Assembly (NCBI GenBank): GCA_902494855.1
Contig: CABUVC010000018.1
Location: 1-15,682, forward strand
Direction: 5' to 3'
DNA from: an uncultured Collinsella sp.
GTDB taxonomy: Bacteria > Actinomycetota > Coriobacteriia > Coriobacteriales > Coriobacteriaceae
Length of the DNA stretch: 15,682 bases
Numbering within the stretch: the stretch's first letter is position 1; each line of letters starts with the position of its first letter. The position numbers and the translations under genes were made by a program. The notes under the pieces were generated by a model that did not search any database, was not told the origin of the DNA, and saw nothing but the letters and a program-made list of their open reading frames with translations. Positions 14,180-15,682 of the stretch are shown here, piece after piece.

Positions 14180-15034
14180 ATGTCCGTCCGCATTATTACC
14201 GATTCCGCAAGCGATATGTCGCCGGCGGAGCACCCCGCTCTGCGTGTTCTGCCGCTGTCCGTCACCTTTGGCACCGATGTGTATATGGATGGCGTCGACA
14301 TCGATCACCAGCGCTTTTACGAGATGCTTGTGGAGCGCGATGAGCTGCCCAAGACCGGTCAGGTCAACCCGTACGCCTTTTCGCAGGCGATTGCCGAAGC
14401 GCGTGAGGCCGGCGATGAGGCCGTGATTATTACCGTGGGCGCCAAGCTCTCGGGCACCAATCAGAGTGCCCGCACCGCACTTGCCGAGGCCCCGGGCGGC
14501 GATGTGTACGTGGTGGATAGCAATAACGTTACCCTGGGCGAGCGCGTGCTGGTCGAGTATGCCCTGCGCTTGGTGGACGAGGGCCAGGGCGCGGCTCAGG
14601 TTGCGGCGGCTGTCGAGGCCGTGCGCGACCGCGTGGTCGTCATCGGCCTGCTCGAGACGTTGGAGTACCTGGTGCGCGGCGGTCGCCTGTCTGCTGCTGC
14701 CGGCGCCGTGGGCACGCTGCTCAACGTGAAGCCCGTGGTTGCCGCCGAGGACGGCCTGATCGTGCAGCTGGGCAAGGCGCGCGGTTCCAAGAACGGCCGT
14801 AACCTGCTCAACCAGAAGGTCGAAAAGGCAGGCGGCATCGACTTTTCCATGCCGCTGGCGCTCGGCTATACGGGCCTTTCGGATGCGGTGCTCAAGAAGT
14901 ATATCGAGGACAGCGCGGCACTGTGGGCTGGCCACACCGAGGGCGAACTGCCCGTTCACACCATCGGCGCCACCATCGGCACCCATGTAGGCCCCGGCGC
15001 CGTAGCCGTAGCCTTCTTCCAGCCCGTTAACTAG
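14180..15034 (+). CDS. DegV family protein (fatty-acid-binding, FakB-like)
   Basis: This 284-residue protein has the DegV fold, which binds a single fatty acid. In Firmicutes the related FakB proteins present the fatty acid to the kinase FakA for phosphorylation. The family marks are IITDSASDMSP (5-15), PLSVTFG (25-31), TGQVNPYAF (59-67), ITVGAKLSGTNQSA (84-97) with the ligand-contact S91 and T93, LETLEYLVRGGRLS (158-171), LLNVKPVV (180-187) and IGTHVGPGAVAVAF (266-279). No FakA-like kinase is in the window. The ATG at 14180 is preferred to the longer frame from 14075 because AGAAAGGA stands 6 nt upstream and the family starts at this point. A CCCGCGCGGG palindrome at 14147-14156 lies in the leader. 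Hairpin copy 3 begins 10 bp past the stop. Confidence 0.92.
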   Translation: MSVRIITDSASDMSPAEHPALRVLPLSVTFGTDVYMDGVDIDHQRFYEMLVERDELPKTGQVNPYAFSQAIAEAREAGDEAVIITVGAKLSGTNQSARTALAEAPGGDVYVVDSNNVTLGERVLVEYALRLVDEGQGAAQVAAAVEAVRDRVVVIGLLETLEYLVRGGRLSAAAGAVGTLLNVKPVVAAEDGLIVQLGKARGSKNGRNLLNQKVEKAGGIDFSMPLALGYTGLSDAVLKKYIEDSAALWAGHTEGELPVHTIGATIGTHVGPGAVAVAFFQPVN

Positions 15035-15044
15035 CCCACCTGCC

Positions 15045-15084
15045 AAAACCACCACAAAGGGGACAGGCACCTTTGTGGTGGTTT
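15045..15084 (+). repeat. Conserved hairpin repeat, copy 3 (between degV and the MGMT gene)
   Basis: AAACCACCACAAAGG at 15046-15060 pairs perfectly with CCTTTGTGGTGGTTT at 15070-15084. The loop GGACAGGCA is in the same orientation as copy 1. Only three T follow before an A, so it may terminate poorly. Its 3' arm ends 29 bp before the next gene's ATG, leaving little room for a separate promoter. Confidence 0.85.
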
Positions 15085-15113
15085 ATGCTATTCCGGGTGG
15101 AAGGGAGCGAGCA

Positions 15114-15434
15114 ATGGCGTCTGAGGGCTTTTTTGAGCGGGTGTACGAGGTGGTCGAGCAGATTCCCGAGGGGATGGTCGCCACGTATGGTCAGGTGGCG
15201 CTGCTTGCTGGACGTCCACGAAGTGCGCGGTACGTGGGGTATGCCCTGCATGGCAATCCGCGCCCCGGCGAGATTCCCTGTCACCGCGTGGTGTTTGCCG
15301 ATGGCCGCATATGCGATGGTTTTGCTTTTGGCGGTCCCGATGCTCAACGTGAGCTTTTGCTAGGGGAGGGTGTGGCGTTTAAGGACGACATGCACGTCGA
15401 CTTGGCCGCCTGTCGCTGGCCTGCAGGGCTCTAG
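15114..15434 (+). CDS. Single-domain MGMT-type alkyltransferase (Ogt/ATL-like)
   Basis: This 106-residue protein corresponds only to the DNA-binding and active-site domain of O6-alkylguanine-DNA alkyltransferases. The N-terminal ribonuclease-like domain is absent. FFERVYEVVEQIPEGMVATYGQVALLAG (6-33) is the usual helix plus Tyr-turn, and RSARYVGYALHGNP (36-49) is the helix-turn-helix with an Arg finger candidate at R39. The acceptor motif PCHRV (55-59) has C56 intact. Classic alkyltransferase-like proteins such as E. coli YbaZ replace this Cys with Trp, so this one may still accept alkyl groups. Activity is an inference. The ATG at 15114 is preferred because AAGGGAG lies 6-7 nt upstream; a GTG at 15075 inside the hairpin arm is the alternative. 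It probably depends on read-through from degV. Confidence 0.85.
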   Translation: MASEGFFERVYEVVEQIPEGMVATYGQVALLAGRPRSARYVGYALHGNPRPGEIPCHRVVFADGRICDGFAFGGPDAQRELLLGEGVAFKDDMHVDLAACRWPAGL

Positions 15435-15451
15435 CGGCTCTGCCGTGGCTT

Positions 15452-15490
15452 AAACCACCACAAAGGTGCCTATCCCCTTTGTGGTGGTTT
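15452..15490 (+). repeat. Conserved hairpin repeat, copy 4 (inverted; likely terminator)
   Basis: AAACCACCACAAAGG at 15452-15466 pairs perfectly with CCTTTGTGGTGGTTT at 15476-15490, then one more T. The loop TGCCTATCC is the copy 2 loop with one change. It lies 17 bp after the MGMT gene stop. Confidence 0.85.
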
Positions 15491-15581
15491 TGGCAGGTTT
15501 ACCGAGGTTAACTTATGGAGAAGGTATGGCGGCGCGGTTTGTCGCAGCAAAGTAAACCACGGTGAACTATATTGTTTTCAG

Positions 15582-15623
15582 CAACGGAGCAGGCAATAGG
15601 CGATGAAAAAGCCTGCCCTGTTG
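15582..15623. other. Imperfect hairpin in the gene-free right end
   Basis: CAACGGAGCAGGC at 15582-15594 and GCCTGCCCTGTTG at 15611-15623 match as inverted repeats at about 11 of 13 positions around a 16-nt loop. The stretch 15491-15682 has no convincing gene. A TATATT at 15568-15573 could be a -10 for something beyond the window edge. Confidence 0.35.
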
Positions 15624-15682
15624 AGTTTGATTCGCATTCCTCCCCTCTGTGCGATTCAACGGTGTACTTCGGGAACGGGCCC

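Noticed and set aside
12506..15490. The four similar repeats as a CRISPR array
   Set aside because: Spacing is irregular (hundreds of bases to over 1.5 kb), genes lie between copies, orientation alternates and no cas genes are present.
15580..15639. Short minus-strand frame MRIKLNRAGFFIAYCLLRC behind GAGGGGAGGA
   Set aside because: The ribosome-binding match is good, but 19 residues overlapping a hairpin, with no recognisable downstream gene, is too little to call a peptide.
15603..15682. A possible partial gene starting MKKPALLSLIRIPPLC at the right edge
   Set aside because: Only 26 codons are visible, there is no convincing ribosome binding site, the start falls in a hairpin loop and no family is recognised.

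Overview
The window is about 15.7 kb of GC-rich (roughly 60-65 percent), densely coded bacterial chromosome. Protein sequences, the heavy use of GC-ending codons and a family of dispersed AACCACCACAAAGG hairpins point to a gut Coriobacteriia species, most likely Collinsella. That assignment is an inference from recall and was not searched. There are twelve genes: eleven complete and one cut by the left edge. There are no rRNA or tRNA genes, no insertion sequence and no CRISPR array.

Layout. Bases 1-1709 (minus) hold an M20 metallopeptidase followed by a DUF1015 gene that runs off the left edge. Bases 1864-2913 (plus) encode a protein that reads as an AbiEi-like N-terminal region joined to a DUF559/Vsr-like nuclease domain. 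It is followed by an AT-rich island of about 39 percent GC. Bases 3260-5617 (minus) are a serC-serA serine operon ending in a clear intrinsic terminator. Bases 5844-7445 (minus) encode a CPA1 K+/H+ antiporter with two TrkA-C domains, divergent from a PPP-family metallophosphatase (7699-8538, plus). Bases 8539-8892 hold a strong bidirectional terminator and a 123-bp nested inverted-repeat element. Bases 8893-10467 (minus) encode a Wzx/MOP-type flippase with a long soluble N-terminus. Bases 10468-10819 hold divergent promoters, a degenerate 54-bp-period tandem repeat and a perfect 16-bp palindrome upstream of pckA.

From 10820 to the right edge every gene is on the plus strand: pckA (ATP-dependent PEP carboxykinase), a B3/B4 tRNA-binding-domain protein behind a structured leader that ends in an intrinsic terminator, a MarR regulator, a DegV fatty-acid-binding protein and a small single-domain MGMT-type alkyltransferase. 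Hairpins of one repeat family follow pckA, the B3/B4 gene, degV and the MGMT gene. Their loop sequence is conserved and their orientation alternates.

Most genes are core metabolism or housekeeping: serine synthesis, gluconeogenesis, ion homeostasis, envelope export and DNA repair. The least explained parts are the structured leader at 12580-12677, the AbiEi-like/nuclease fusion protein, and several dispersed repeat families sitting just past gene ends.
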